Shown: positions 48,735-49,000 of the stretch, piece by piece
Position numbering within the stretch: the stretch's first letter is position 1
How the letters are laid out: every line of letters starts with the position of its first letter
Assembly: GCF_000430585.1 (NCBI RefSeq)
Contig: NZ_AUMH01000022.1
Location: 1-49,000 of the forward strand
Origin: Alicyclobacillus herbarius DSM 13609
GTDB lineage: Bacteria > Bacillota > Bacilli > Alicyclobacillales > Alicyclobacillaceae
Direction: 5' to 3'
Length of the DNA stretch: 49,000 bases
The notes under the pieces: generated by a model
What the model saw: the letters and a program-made list of their open reading frames with translations, nothing else
What the model was told of the DNA's origin: nothing
The model's database searches: none
Position numbers and translations under genes: made by a program

Positions 48735-48781
48735 CCTCCTGGTATCGTGGTAGTTGCCCAAACCAACCATCGACCAGGAGG
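48735..48781. promoter_or_regulatory. Hairpin covering the IS110 transposase ribosome site
   Basis: CCTCCTGGT (48735-48743) pairs with ACCAGGAGG (48773-48781), which is the transposase Shine-Dalgarno. On the minus strand the same stem is followed by TTTTTT, so it also looks like a terminator for the antisense direction. Confidence 0.6.
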
Positions 48782-48792
48782 GTGAAGCAACA

Positions 48793-49000
48793 ATGGCTAA
48801 GAATGTGAACGCCAAGATTCAGCGCATCACGGAGGGGACTCTCATCGTCGGTATCGATATCGCCAAACACACGCACGTCGCACGTTGCGTGGATTGGCGA
48901 GGCATCGAACTGGGCAAGCCCCTCGCCTTCGAGAATACCATCTCTGGATTCGAAGGTCTAGAGCAGTGGCTAGCGGCACTCAAACATTCTCTTGCCAAAG
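48793..49000 (+). CDS. IS110-family transposase (5' end only)
   Basis: The first 69 codons of a DEDD transposase/recombinase, running off the right edge. LIVGIDIAKHTHVARCVDW holds the first catalytic aspartate (D22). These enzymes are guided by a bridge RNA from the non-coding end of the element. AGGAGG stands 11 bases before the ATG, inside the hairpin at 48735-48781. Only about 60-90 bases lie between it and the BKACE gene, so the left end is short and the bridge RNA is probably encoded past the window. Confidence 0.85.
   Translation, partial: MAKNVNAKIQRITEGTLIVGIDIAKHTHVARCVDWRGIELGKPLAFENTISGFEGLEQWLAALKHSLAK

Overview
The window comes from a GC-rich, endospore-forming member of the Firmicutes (Bacilli), most like Alicyclobacillus and its relatives. 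The evidence is a sporulation gene (spoIIR) with a sigma-F-type promoter, Bacillus-type Shine-Dalgarno sites (AGGAGG), and a gene order that largely matches the B. subtilis stretch tal - glpX - rho - rpmE - prfA - prmC - spoIIR - ywlC - mntP - ywlE - rpiB - ywlG - upp - mnaA - atpI - atpBEFHAGDC. The family is inferred from gene content and GC richness by eye; no 16S or marker gene was compared. GTG and TTG starts are common, and I set many starts by Shine-Dalgarno spacing.

Layout, left to right. 1-448: the 5' end of a tnpB (IS200/IS605) gene and its left-end repeat. 449-718: a small DUF1146 membrane protein. 1039-5760: an acid-sugar catabolic operon (ACS-type MFS transporter, PdxA2-like dehydrogenase, DUF1537 kinase) divergent from a DeoR-type repressor. 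5778-16106: an 11-gene nuoABCDHIJKLMN operon with no nuoE, F or G, and with a fold-back repeat filling the nuoK-nuoL gap. 16350-19056: a DHA2-type MFS exporter divergent from a LysR regulator. 19189-26591: a complete atpZIBEFHAGDC operon. 26908-28715: mnaA (wecB) and upp. 28886-30403: an MFS transporter in opposite orientation, where glyA sits in Bacillus. 30709-32986: ywlG, rpiB, ywlE, mntP. 33157-34776: a membrane-anchored GDSL hydrolase with an SH3-like and a stalk-like domain. 34920-39182: ywlC (sua5), spoIIR, prmC, prfA, rpmE. 39391-39728: an internally deleted IS605-type element that keeps a left end, the TnpB zinc ribbon and a right-end RNA hairpin. 39839-40815: a minimal flavin reductase-like protein and a small secreted peptide with two near-identical repeats. 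41078-43544: rho and glpX. 43732-46971: patA, dapL and dapH, the acetylated diaminopimelate branch. 47153-48688: tal and a BKACE (DUF849) enzyme. 48735-49000: the 5' end of an IS110-family transposase.

The genes cover energy conservation (complex I and ATP synthase), lysine and peptidoglycan precursor synthesis, gluconeogenesis and pentose phosphate steps, translation termination and tRNA modification. Accessory cargo (the acid-sugar cluster, two MFS loci, the peptide and three transposon traces) sits between conserved blocks. No rRNA, tRNA or CRISPR array was seen. The least explained items are the repeat peptide at 40627-40815, the fold-back element inside the nuo operon, and the right-end RNA left behind by the deleted IS605 copy.
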